Source: Isoetes taiwanensis (taxonomy: Eukaryota > Streptophyta > Lycopodiopsida > Isoetales > Isoetaceae). From it: DNA of 64,000 nt. This document shows, piece by piece, positions 13,220 to 22,784 of the stretch. A program made the translations under genes and the position numbers. The notes below the pieces were generated by a model. It was not told the DNA's origin and made no database searches. It worked only from the letters and a program-made list of their open reading frames with translations. The DNA is taken from the NCBI GenBank assembly GCA_021234155.1, contig JAJEKV010000047.1, positions 10,374,081 to 10,438,080 of the forward strand. The letters run 5' to 3'. The first letter of the stretch is position 1; every line of letters starts with the position of its first letter.

Positions 13220-14546
13220 TGAAGTACGGGAAAATGAGATATTGCGTCTCATTGCAACTGATGAGTCTAAGAGGGCATCTCAGGCAAGGGTGAAGGCATG
13301 GATTACCTGGCTGAGAGAAGGCAATTCCAGAATGTTCTTCAGGGCAGCTCGGCAAAAGAAATATGCAGTGTCAATGTCGTCATTGGAAATGCCCAATGGC
13401 CAGATTCTTCATTTGCCTGCGGATATTAAATAGTTTGCATTTCAATATTTTTTCTACTTCTTCTAGAAAAAGAGTTGTTAGTATAGTGATGTCTTGGAAG
13501 AAATTGTGTTCAACAAGATATCATGCAAGGCATCAGTGGATAAGAGGCAAGCACTATAGCTTCCACTCACTAAGCATGATCTTGAGAAAGCCTATCGCGC
13601 AATGGCCCCCCATAAATGCCCTGGTCTGGATGGCATTCTCGTAGAGTTTTTTCAGGAATACTGGAAATAGTTAGGTGACTCAGTGTTGCAGACTTATCAA
13701 GATCTGTTGGGAGCAGAGTCATTAGACTATGGATGCATCTCACTGATTCCCAAGGTGAAAGATTCGATTACCATCTCTGATTGGCATCCGATCATATTAC
13801 TATCCTATGTGTACAAGATAATTGCTAAAGCCCTATCTCAGAGACTTCAAGTGGTCCTCGTGGATGCTATCAATCCAGTGCAATCTGGCTTTACTCCAGG
13901 AAGATGTATCCTTAATGATGTTGCGGCGGCATTTGAGGGCATTCATTGGGCGTGCAAGATAGGTCAGCGGATAGTCTATTTAAAGCTAGATCTTGCCAAG
14001 GCATATGACAATGTCTGCTGGAACTTTCTGAAGAGGATGATGTTAGCCTTTGGGTGTGGGAAGAGTTTCATAGCTGTGGTTCTGAAACTCCTTACGTCTG
14101 CTAGAGCCACTGTACTTTGTCATGGCGAGTCTTTACCGATCTTCAGTGTTGGTTGCGGAATTTGTCAAGGTTGCCCATTAGCTCCTTATTTATTCACCAT
14201 TGTTGCAGAAGCCCTTTCTCAATTGATGAACTCTGCTGTGGATGCGGGTATCATAGAGGGTCTGAGGATGGCCGATGGATCGCAACAAATTGGAAGTCAA
14301 TATGTCGATGATTCCTTCCCTTTTTTACAAGCCAGTGAGGTGAATTTGATGAAGACGAATGAGCCTTTGGACACATTCTCTATTGCATCATGCTATCCAA
14401 TGAACTGGACAAAGTGCTCTGCGTTGTGGCCTTCACCCGAGCCCATGCTCGCCATGTTGTCTAACTTCCCTCGGCAAATGCAGCCACATATGGTAGATGC
14501 TCCAGGCCTTTGGGTATCCAATTTGGCATCGACATTTCTGCCATAG
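13220..14546 (+). pseudogene. LINE ORF2, reverse transcriptase (broken)
   Basis: The RT would copy LINE RNA at the nicked target. Blocks in order are a CPGLDGIL-type motif near 13617 (another frame), ISLIPKVKDSITISDWHPI near 13740, QSGFTPGRCILNDVAAAFEG near 13880, YLKLDLAKAYD near 13980 (first catalytic Asp), CQGCPLAPYLF near 14166 and QYVDDSF near 14298 (catalytic YVDD, retained). The frame 13683-14546 is open for 287 codons, but upstream and downstream parts are in other frames. This is the best-preserved RT core of the two L1-type LINEs in the window. Confidence 0.88.
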
Positions 14547-15611
14547 GTATTTGGGAGGATATTTTGGTAGGTTTATGTTGACATCTTAATTGGTGGAAAG
14601 GCGGAAAGCTCTCAATGGCCGACAAAATTACAATAGCAAAGTCTGTATTATGCTGCATATTTATATGGCATCTGTCATCCTGGCTCCAGAGAGCAGGATG
14701 CAAGAAATCACCTCCATTGTTCGTAACTTCGTCTGGTGAGGTAATGAGGAGGGGGCGGTGGTCAAGATAGCATGGTGGAAGCGTGTGGTCCCAAAGCTGT
14801 GAGCAGACTGGGGATCTTAGACCTTTCCCTCGATGGCAAGGTCCTGATCTCAAAGTTTTTTTTTGCAATCCTCAGGAATGAGCTTGACTCTCCCAGCATG
14901 GTTCTGTTTTCTCAGTCTCTGTCACATTCGGTTGTTTTTCAAAAGCCTATTGTTCCTACTCGGCTTCCCTGGGCATTATTCTCAGATATTAGGCCATATG
15001 TCAATGCCTCTCCCTTTCTGAAAGACCTTCTACACGCCTGGGTGGGTGCAGGTTCATTGGTTATTTGAGATCGATGCCTCATGTTGTATCCAGTTGACAT
15101 CATCGCCATGGTGGATCCCTCTCGCCCTCAGTGCATTACCATCGATATTGACTTCATATGTTGATCCTCGGGTTCAGCGCAGATGGTCACAACATGTGGT
15201 TTGTTCGGTGCAGGATTGGTATTTTGATGGCCTGGCAATTATTTTGTGACAGTTTTCAATTTCTGGAACGAGACATCGTGATCTGGATCCGTGTGGCAAA
15301 TAATCTGTCGTTAGACCCCCCACAAGGGATAGGACGGGTGTGGCAAAGTAATCCAAAGATTGACCCCTCAAACTTTGTCGAGTCCTGCTACGAGCTTCTA
15401 GCAATTTAAAATGAGTTGCATCCCTCGGATGGATGGGCCCTGGAGGTCCCAAAAGACGATTGGGAGAAGATTTGGAGATGGGTGTGGAATCCAATTTAGC
15501 CTCCTAAGACCCGCACGTTGTTATGGCAAATAGTGCACCGACCGTTAAAGGTAAACACGTGGGTTCACAGGATAAAATTGTTTATCAGTGAATTACTTTC
15601 AATGTGTGGCA
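14547..15611 (+). pseudogene. LINE ORF2, C-terminal region up to the insertion point
   Basis: The connection region after the RT, with several frames and stops. It contains blocks equivalent to the 63600-63900 part of the second LINE (for example 'LNWWKG.KLS.ADKITIAKSVL' near 14590, split by spaces here where frames are unclear). The last codons before the gypsy insertion read LLSMC, the beginning of a zf-RVT-type finger that continues at 26743. Confidence 0.7.
15607..15611. repeat. target-site duplication (left) of the gypsy element, TGGCA
   Basis: TGGCA immediately precedes the element's terminal TG at 15612, and the same five bases follow its terminal CA at 26742. Five base pairs is the normal duplication length for Ty3/gypsy integrases. 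Confidence 0.85.
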
Positions 15612-16214
15612 TGTTTGGGGTCTGGGTTCGGGAACTCCTGCAAGACAGCCCTCTGTGAGGACCCGTGGATCAAACAGGAGAATCCGGTGGCTGTGTCACG
15701 CGGGATTTGCAAAAGAAACTAAGGAAGGAAAAAGAGAAAAACGAGAAAAACAATGAAGAACACAATGAAGAGAACAAAACTCTTTGATATCAGTTGTGGT
15801 ACATGAACTCTCGCAATTGAGAGAAAGCAAAAGTGAGATAAGACCAAAAACTCATCTAGCCCGTGAATGCTAGATCTACTCATATATATATAGTACAATG
15901 GCCTTTGGCCCAATATAGATACTCTGTCAGATCTCGGTGCCGACTTCTAGAGGGAGGCCTGATTTGCAGGAATGCTGGCGGTGCCTCTTGAGGTGCCTGA
16001 AGTCACGCTGACGCTGATGTTGGCGGTGACGGCCCGTCACTTGTCTGCTCTTGACCTCTTCGTGCCCGTGGCCTTCATGGTCTGCTGCTTGGCTGGCGGC
16101 TTGGGCTTCTGCTGAGCCTTTGACGACTGACCTGCGCCTGACTGTGGATCCTTGTCCTTGATCTGGTCCGTTGTGTGCATGAATAGTCCTGTACCAGGAC
16201 GTACAGGACTAACA
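15612..16214 (-). repeat. 3' LTR of the gypsy element
   Basis: A direct repeat of 26143-26742. On the minus strand it starts TGTTAGTCC next to the polypurine tract and ends CCCCAAACA. It contains a TATATATATA run at 15882-15893, a likely TATA box for minus-strand transcription. About 59 codons of the extra ORF (stop at 16037) lie inside it. Confidence 0.92.
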
Positions 16215-19197
16215 CTCCCCCCCACCAAACAACACTCAGGGTGAAGAAAAGGAGGAAGTGTTTCTGATGGCGGAAACCCAGCAGTCTGAAACTCATCCTC
16301 ACGGGTATGTGGATGGGGGCCATTATGATAGTTGCCAATGAGATCTTGGCGTGCCTGGAGAGCTTCAGGAGTGTGGAGACCGATGGCAGGATGAGCATCA
16401 ATGAGAAATCCTGAGCGTACCATGTCTTCAAGGGCAGTGTGTGCGTCAGCAGGTACAAACTGGCATTCCATGAGAAGGCAGGTCTGGAGTCCGAAGGCAC
16501 TGACGCTGGCATTTGGGTTGCAATAAAAGATAGGGCGTTGTCGATTTAGAGAGCTTAACAGGAGGCACTTTAAAGCAGCACAAAAACCTGCTTGGCGATG
16601 AATTGAGGGATCCGGTGAGGTGGCGGCATTTGTCAAAAAGGTATCAAGACCGTGGACAGCATGAGTGGGCGTCTGCCAACCACGCTCGTTGGGGATGTAG
16701 ATCCAATTTTCTGTGTGGTCCAAGGTGGCACCATTCTCCCAATTGGAGCGTCGAACAAAACGCGGATCCCAGCGGAGGTCCGTGGAAATCTGAAGAGGAG
16801 TCCACCCAGCGTGGCCGTCCAGGCCTTGGTCCAAAAGGGAAGACGCCAGTCGGAGGTGAGAAACCTGAGGCGTGGAGGTACACCTAAGGAAGCATATGGA
16901 GAGTGAGCCAGGCCCGTGGGAGTGGGCTGCTGAGCCTGCTCCCTGAATTCATGAACAAGGTCTTGATCAAGAGCACGGCACCACTGGTCCCAATCGGAAG
17001 CAGAGAGCTGAGTATAGACAGGAGGATTAACCCAACCCGTGGGTATGGTCTTGCTTTCCAGAAGGCCACGCAGTTGATTGTAGCCTCCCAAGTGCTGCAT
17101 ATAAATTTGGGCAAACTGAAGATCCTCAGGATGTGCTAAATTCTTCCGCACCTGTTCCAGTGTTTCTGCTTGCCACAGAGGTAAGTGATGAGCAAGCTCA
17201 GGCATGTACTCTTGTCCAAGAGTGTGAGACTTATCATGATCCTGTAAATACGGGTTGGTGTCCAATAACAACCAGTGAGCATGAGGGTTGCCTTGGAAAA
17301 TGCGATGTTCCTCATCTCTGAATTTGTCTTGTAAATCAGCCAGATAAAAATCATGAAAAATATAGGCCATCGGCTGAACAACTCGGAAGATGACCAAATC
17401 AGGATCCTCACAGTTGATTAGATCAAATACCAAAAGAGCACAGAGTAGACCTTTGTCTTCGACAGAAAGATCCGGCCAGATCCTTAGAAAATCCGCACTG
17501 TGTAGTGGCTGGGCATTAACCTAGCCGTCTGCCGCATACCACTTCAGAAGGAAAAGGTGGCGTCGGGCAACCACGTAATCCAGATAACTGGTAGGAGTAG
17601 AGAAATCCACAGGAATGCGGCTAGCTATCTCAATATAGCCCTCTTGTTTATTTTGGGCTTCTTCGGCGGATTGAACAGCTTGTTGGAGTTGATGTTCCAG
17701 GTCGCGGATCTGATTTTCTTTTTCGAGCAGGAGACGTGATTGATCCCGGACCCGTCTGTGAGGAAGCGTGCCCTGTGAAGAGGATTGCCCAGGAGTATGC
17801 AGGCGCAGCATGGCAATCTCTGTGTCATCAATTAATTTTTGCTTTTGTGCTTCTGTAAGCTGAGTCTGAAGAGATGTGACCTGATTTTGCAGCGTGGTCA
17901 ATTGGCCTTGGAGAGAGGGGAGCTGCTCATTTCGCTCTTTGAGCTCTTGAAGTTGAGTGTTGTAATTTTGAGAGAGCTCAGTGTACATGGTGTGAAGTTC
18001 AGTAAGCTTGTCGCCAAGGAGTTGATCCTTTGAATGTGCGTCTGCAACTCAGCTTGTTGATCAGCAAGCAGGCTTGTCTGGTCTTGCGCAATTTTGAGAG
18101 ATTCACGGGCCTGTAAAAGAGCCTCGTGCTTCTGTTGAAGTTTTTCTTCCAGAGATTGAACTTGTGTGGTGGCATCATGGAGATCCCTGTGAACTGCTTC
18201 CGTGGCCTCCATGTAGGCTTGAACACCATTCATGAAGACTTCTTGTGAGTCCTGCAGCTTGAGAACAACAGCTTGGACATCTTGCTGGTATTGATACAGG
18301 ACTTGGCAAGAAGGTGGGGGTGCAGGGCCCTGTTGGTGATGGGTCTGTGACGTCTAAGAATTTTGATGAGAAGTGTTAGGCATAGATTCCGTGGAGGAAG
18401 AAGAGACACAAATAGGCTTGGCGTTTTGTTGAACATGACCAGGAGAAAGAGGAGGGCGTGAAGGTTCAGCCTGCTGGTGAATGAAAGGATTGATGAGTGG
18501 ATGCACGAGAAGAGGAAGGGGACCCTGGGCGGGTGATAGGGATATAATGACGGATGATGGCCTGGAGGTGAGCACCCACAGCAGTGTCAAAGCCAGAAGA
18601 AGGTGCAGCACAGATGCGATCGATTTCATGGAGAAGTCGAAAGAACAAAATTTGTGGCCAATCAATAGGATGAGTGGAACAGACGGCCATAATGACATTG
18701 TTATAAAACGGTTTATTGATATGGGTATTCTTGATGGAATACCCATAGAATTTTCGCCACAGAAACTTTACAAAAGTATCGTGGGTCTTGGCAATGTTTG
18801 TGAGACGATGCATGTTGGCTTGATAAGGAGCTGCGCCATACTGAGTGACATCCTGGTCATGTAAGGCAGCCCAAGATAAAGAAGGTCTGGCAAGAGGAAT
18901 TTGGAATACTTGAGAAAGCAGAACCGGAGTAAGCATAATGGTGGTCTGATCGACCACGGTGGCGTATCCTTCTGGGCTGTTGATCATATGAGCGACAAAC
19001 TGCTTCAGCTGCTCCGGATTTGGTGCAGGGAGGTCCTGTTGGGAGAAGGCATAAAGCCCATGGCGTTCCGCCACTGCACGACTTGGACCTGCTAGGGCAT
19101 CACGAAAGGTAGGTGTTGAGAAAGTCGCTGACTCAAAAAGAGCCGGATCCCTTGGAGCAGAAGCTTAAAGTTGAGGGAATTTGGGTGTAGCGGCCAT
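16037..19197 (-). pseudogene. extra ORF between pol and 3' LTR, about 1,050 codons with coiled coil
   Basis: The frame starts with ATG at 19197, has a TAA at codon 11, and continues with shifts near 18480, 18000 and 16835 and stops near 18354 and 17521. The N-terminal ~200 residues, before a Pro/Ser-rich linker, hold a block (TTIMLTPVLLSQVFQIPLA near 18960; PIDWPQILFFRLLHEI near 18660). This faintly recalls the 'putative plant transposon protein' domain found next to some plant gypsy elements, which is only a resemblance. About 17600-18300 encodes a Gln/Glu/Leu-rich coiled coil. A ~450-residue C-terminal region of unknown fold follows. The tail is Lys-rich and NLS-like (ends GTKRSRADK). The last ~59 codons lie inside the 3' LTR, and the polypurine tract itself is translated. 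The sense orientation and position resemble an env-like or aORF slot, but I see no signal peptide or membrane segment. Confidence 0.72.
16215..16230 (-). promoter_or_regulatory. polypurine tract of the gypsy element
   Basis: On the minus strand the sequence is GTTTGGTGGGGGGGAG, directly followed by the LTR start TGTTAG. It would prime plus-strand DNA synthesis. It also lies within the open frame of the extra ORF. Confidence 0.85.
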
Positions 19198-19650
19198 GAC
19201 AAAGAGCTTCGGAAGGGAAGTGGAAGAGCGGATGTGAGAAGCCGGAGTGCGGAGAGCAGAAGACGAAAACGAAGATAGACGAAAAGGTTTTAGGGCGCAC
19301 AAGTGTTTGTGAAGGGGCGTGTTGAGAATGAAACATCAACCGTTGATGGTGCCAGGTGGCGACAGATGCGAAGGAGTCGATTGAGAGGCAAAAATTTGGC
19401 TAAGTCCCCCAAGCAGTTAAGGGAGAAGCGATGAACGGTGGAGATGAGACGTGAATGAACAAACGGAAGTGACAGCTGGCGAAGGTACAAACATTAATGT
19501 CCGACGGGCGTGAAAGGAAGGAAGGTCATTTAATGCTGGCAACTCGAAGTGGGATATCATAAAAAGGAAGTGTCAGAAGGTACCATGGCTAGATATGCGG
19601 CGGGAGAAAAGATTCTGGATTTAGAAAGAGCCTTGCATTGCAACCACGTT

Positions 19651-19705
19651 AGCTATTGGCTGATTGGTCCACGTCGACAGGGTGCCAGTCGGTTTGGCTA
19701 TATAA
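19651..19705 (+). promoter_or_regulatory. promoter of the antisense small ORF (two CCAAT boxes and TATA box)
   Basis: ATTGG (inverted CCAAT) occurs at 19655-19659 and 19663-19667, then TATATAA at 19699-19705 in the context GGCTATATAAGACGAG. The first ATG downstream (19746) is about 41 bp after the TATA box, so transcription would start just before it. Spacing and order match an ordinary plant core promoter pointing opposite to gag-pol. The interval 19198-19745 also lies upstream of the minus-strand extra ORF, so it could act in both directions. Confidence 0.55.
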
Positions 19706-19745
19706 GACGAGTAGTGGTCTAAGCTGAGAGTTCGCGATCAGGAGC

Positions 19746-19994
19746 ATGGCCGCTGTGAACGAAAACTGCACTATGCCGACGAACTGCCAGGAGTGGATTA
19801 CCTGCAAGATGAATGATCTGGACCTCTGGAAATGCCGTAACCGCGGCATTCTTATGGACGGGTGGTGCAGTGGGATGGCTGAGCATCCCGACCCGCTGAC
19901 GAATGCCATGGAGGTGGTGCTGCATCTGCGCTGGGATCCTGAGCAAAACTACTACCACATCCTCCGCATCACCTCTGCTCCAAACCCGGAGTAG
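19746..19994 (+). CDS. antisense 82-aa Cys-rich small protein within the gypsy element
   Basis: The frame runs uninterrupted from ATG at 19746 to TAG at 19994, on the strand opposite to gag-pol and the extra ORF. The N-terminal half has five Cys (NENC, TNCQEW, ITCKM, LWKCRNRG, DGWCSG), which could bind a metal or form disulfides. The C-terminal half (MEVVLHLRWDPEQNYYHIL) is predicted-strand-like. There is no signal peptide or membrane segment. It is intact while every sense ORF of the element is broken, and a TATA/CCAAT promoter lies just upstream. Antisense ORFs at this place are known in some Tat-lineage elements (gene 23 of Grande), but I cannot claim homology. The alternative is a chance frame opposite a spacer. 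Confidence 0.5.
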   Translation: MAAVNENCTMPTNCQEWITCKMNDLDLWKCRNRGILMDGWCSGMAEHPDPLTNAMEVVLHLRWDPEQNYYHILRITSAPNPE

Positions 19995-20010
19995 GGGTGA
20001 TTTTAACTTA

Positions 20011-20095
20011 GGATTTTGTAAATAGGGCTCTGCCCATTTTGTAAATAGGGCTCTGCCCATAGCGGAAGTAGATGGGCTCTGCCCACATTTTGTAA
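20011..20095. repeat. tandem hairpin repeats GGGCTCTGCCC between convergent 3' ends
   Basis: GGGCTCTGCCC occurs at 20025-20035, 20048-20058 and 20074-20084, each able to fold as a GGGC/GCCC hairpin with a TCT loop. The first two are embedded in a 23-bp tandem TTTTGTAAATAGGGCTCTGC. The array lies between the stop of the antisense ORF (19994) and the end of pol (20126, minus strand), where both transcripts would end. It may serve as a terminator or insulating element, which is inference. Confidence 0.7.
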
Positions 20096-20125
20096 ATTTG
20101 CCTCCTATAATATAAATATGCCGCT

Positions 20126-22255
20126 TTAGTCACTATCTGTGGATTCAGATTCTTGTTCTGTATCAGGTGTATGACTGTCTGTATCTGCTGTATGAAATTG
20201 TTTGAGGCAAAAGCCATTAACCAGTGTAGGTAATGGAGTGCCATCTAATTCTTCCAGCTTGAAAACACTGGGTTAAACCACTTGAACAATTTGATAAGGA
20301 CCAAGCCATCTGAACTTTAACTTCCCTGGAAAATTTTTGTAACGAGAATCATAAAGTAAAACCAAATCACCTTCTTGAAAAGTTTTGGTTCGCAGATGTT
20401 TGTCATGCAAAGATTTCCGCAACTGTTGACCATGAAGAACCCGAATATATGCATCTCACCTGAGTTCATCCAACTGTTCAAGTTGGTAAACTCGTTCTTG
20501 AAGAGCTGCAGGTGGGTTATGAGTGGTAGCAAGGTGGAACCGAAGTGTCGGAAGAACATATTCAAAAGGCATCAATGCTTCTTGACCATAAACCAACTTA
20601 AAAGGAGTGTGATCAGTAGCAATTTTGAAACAACAGTTGTAAGCCCAAAGAACAGTAGGTAACTTGTCTTGCCAGTCTGTGTGAGAAGCGTCACAAATTT
20701 TCTTGAGAATAGTGATCAGAGTCTTGTTTGTGCTTTCAGCCAAACCATTCTCTTGAGGATAGTAAGGTGTGCTTTTGCGATGATGGATCAGCAGATAATC
20801 CGTCAGCTCTTTGATGATGTGATTGACAAAATGAACACCTCGATCACTGACCAGTTCCGTGGGACAGCCAAAACGCGTGATGATTTGCGTATAGATGACC
20901 TTGGCTGTGCTTGCGGCCGTGTTGTCTGGAAGTGCGCAAGCTTCAGCCCATTTGGTAGCATAATCAGTGATAACCAGAATGTAGTGGGCACGGGTGTGCC
21001 GCGCAGGAGGGTCGATGGGTCCCACAAAGTCCATTCCCCATTTGCTGAAGGGAAGTGGTGTGGCGACCGGCGTCAACGGGAGAGCGTCACGGGCCGTGGG
21101 CCGACCCACACACTGACAGACATCACACGTGCGAGCGTGAGCGTGAGCATCCTTGAATAGCGTGGGCCAAAAATAACCGGCAAGAAGTATTTTGCGTGCC
21201 GTGGTGTCACCATGAAAATGACTACCACCAAGCTCTTCATGGGCTTGTCGAACGATATCGGGCACTTCATGAGGAAGAACACAACGTCGGAGGACCGTAT
21301 CCTTGCCGCGTTTGTAAAGATGGCCTGCAACCATGGTGTAGTCACGGACCTCACGGAGAAATTGACGGTGACGGGATTTGAGTTTTTTTGGAGAGAGCGT
21401 GGGATCTTTGGATGGAAGAGCACCTGTGAGGAGATACTGCTGAAAGTTATGAAACCAGTGGGGCGTGGCCGTGACCAAAAATAGCTGAGCATCAGGAAAA
21501 GCATCTGAAACTCCGGTGGAGGGATCATCTGTGTGAATGCGTGAGAGATAATCCGGGATGACATGAGATTTGCCTGCTTTATGAACAATTTCAAAAGGAG
21601 CAAATTCTTGCAGAAGAAGGACCCAACGAGCAATTCTGCCCGTGGGCGTGGATTTGTTGATCAGATAGAGAAGGGCTTGATGGTCAACAAAGAACTTGAT
21701 CTTACTGCCTAAGAGATAATGACGGAAACGTTGGACACAAAAAAGTAAGTCCAAGGCCTCCCTCTCAGTGGCAGAGTAGTTGCGCTCAGCAGGATTGAGT
21801 TTTCTGCTGGCATAACGGTTTGGTTTGTCTGTGTGCGCGTCATATTCCTGAGAAAGAACAGCACCAATAGCAAACGCGGAGACATCAACATGAACATGAA
21901 AAGATTTGTCCCATTGAGGAGGAACAAGCACGGGGGTCTGAGTAAGCAAGATCTTCAACTGTTGGAAAGCAGCATCCGCCTGGGAATTCCAAGCCCAAGT
22001 GGATTCATCACCCGTGAGTTTATGAATGGGATCAGCAATGGCTGCAAGTCCAGGAATGAAGGTGGAATAATAATTTACCTTGCTCAGGAAAGAACGGGTC
22101 TCCTTGATATTAGATGGTGCTTGAGCTTTAAGCACGCAACTGATTTTAGCAGGATCCGTGGTGATACCTGCTTTACTGACCACATGTCCTAACAGAACAC
22201 CAGAGGTGACGCAGAAGGTGCATTTCTCAGGATTGAGACTAATGCCAGACATCAC
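20126..22255 (-). pseudogene. gypsy pol: end of RT, RNase H and integrase
   Basis: On the minus strand the frame continues from the RT with the thumb (SGISLNPEKCTFC), then RNase H (VDVSAFAIGAVLSQ with catalytic Asp, ATEREALDL with catalytic Glu, VDHQALLYL with Asp), then integrase. Integrase has an HHCC finger (HEELGGSHFHGDTT ... CDVCQCVG) and D,D35E residues at GMDFVGPI, VSDRGVHF and ENGLAES, with exactly 35 residues between the second Asp and Glu. It closes with a GPY/F-type module (FPGKLKFRWLGPYQIVQVV). Stops interrupt at about 20456 and at 20273. The frame then reads on (FKLEELDGTPLP) to TAA at 20126. There is no chromodomain. This part would process the RNA strand and insert the cDNA. 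Confidence 0.9.
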
Positions 22256-22784
22256 ATTTCTGAAAGACGAGCTCTAATTTATCCAGGTGGTCATCCATGG
22301 AACTATAGGCAAAAAAGTCATCTTGAAAAATCTGGAGAAAGGGTTTCTCCTTCATATAATCATGAAAAACCGAGAGCATGATGCGTTGAAATGTTGATGG
22401 AGAATTTGATAACCCAAAAGGAACGACTTTGTAGGCAAAAGTGCCCCAAGGGGTGGTGAAGGTAGCTTTAAGTTGATCAGCTTCTTTGATTGAAATTTGA
22501 TTGTAGCCTGAAAAACCATCCATGAAGGAGTACATTTCATGACCAGCGACCTCTTCCAGAACCTGGTCTGTGAAGGGAAGCGGGAAGTGATCACGCTCTG
22601 TGGCCTGATTGAGTTTGCGATAGTCCACGCAAACGCGGATCTTACCGTTGTGTTTGAGAGCAATGACGATGGGACTCACCCATTCGGAATGTTTGACCTC
22701 GTAGATCAAACCTGCAGCTAGAAGTTTGTCAATTTTAGCCTTGACTCGGTCACTGTAATTTGGGTTGAGCCGGTACTGTCGTTG
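22239..22784 (-). pseudogene. gypsy pol: reverse transcriptase
   Basis: The frame is continuous with the protease part except for a TAG at about 22783. Blocks are WVSPIVIALKHNGKIRVCVD near 22680, DYRKLNQAT, MYSFMDGFSGYNQI near 22500 (first catalytic Asp), FGLSNSPSTFQRIM, and IFQDDFFAYS near 22310 (catalytic DD, with Gln before it where Met, Leu or Ile is usual). A frameshift near 22255 separates it from the thumb and RNase H. The family's RT copies element RNA within virus-like particles. Confidence 0.9.

Larger units (their letters stand above)
12353..15611 (+). mobile_element. L1-type LINE, 5'-truncated, first part (interrupted by gypsy insertion)
   Basis: The element begins inside the endonuclease domain, at the position equivalent to codon 45 or so of ORF2 in the LINE at 61303. 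It runs through reverse transcriptase and stops at 15611, where the gypsy element begins. It resumes at 26743 in the middle of a C-terminal zinc-finger domain and ends in poly(A) at 27054. The missing ORF1 and 5' end are typical of aborted target-primed reverse transcription. I found no convincing target-site duplication for the LINE itself. Confidence 0.88.

Noticed and set aside
14461-14868. Minus-strand 135-codon frame opposite the first LINE
   Set aside because: Shadow of the LINE coding strand, no motif.
20669-21160. Plus-strand 163-codon frame opposite the gypsy integrase
   Set aside because: Lies opposite conserved integrase codons and has no promoter-like sequence or motif, unlike the 19746 ORF.
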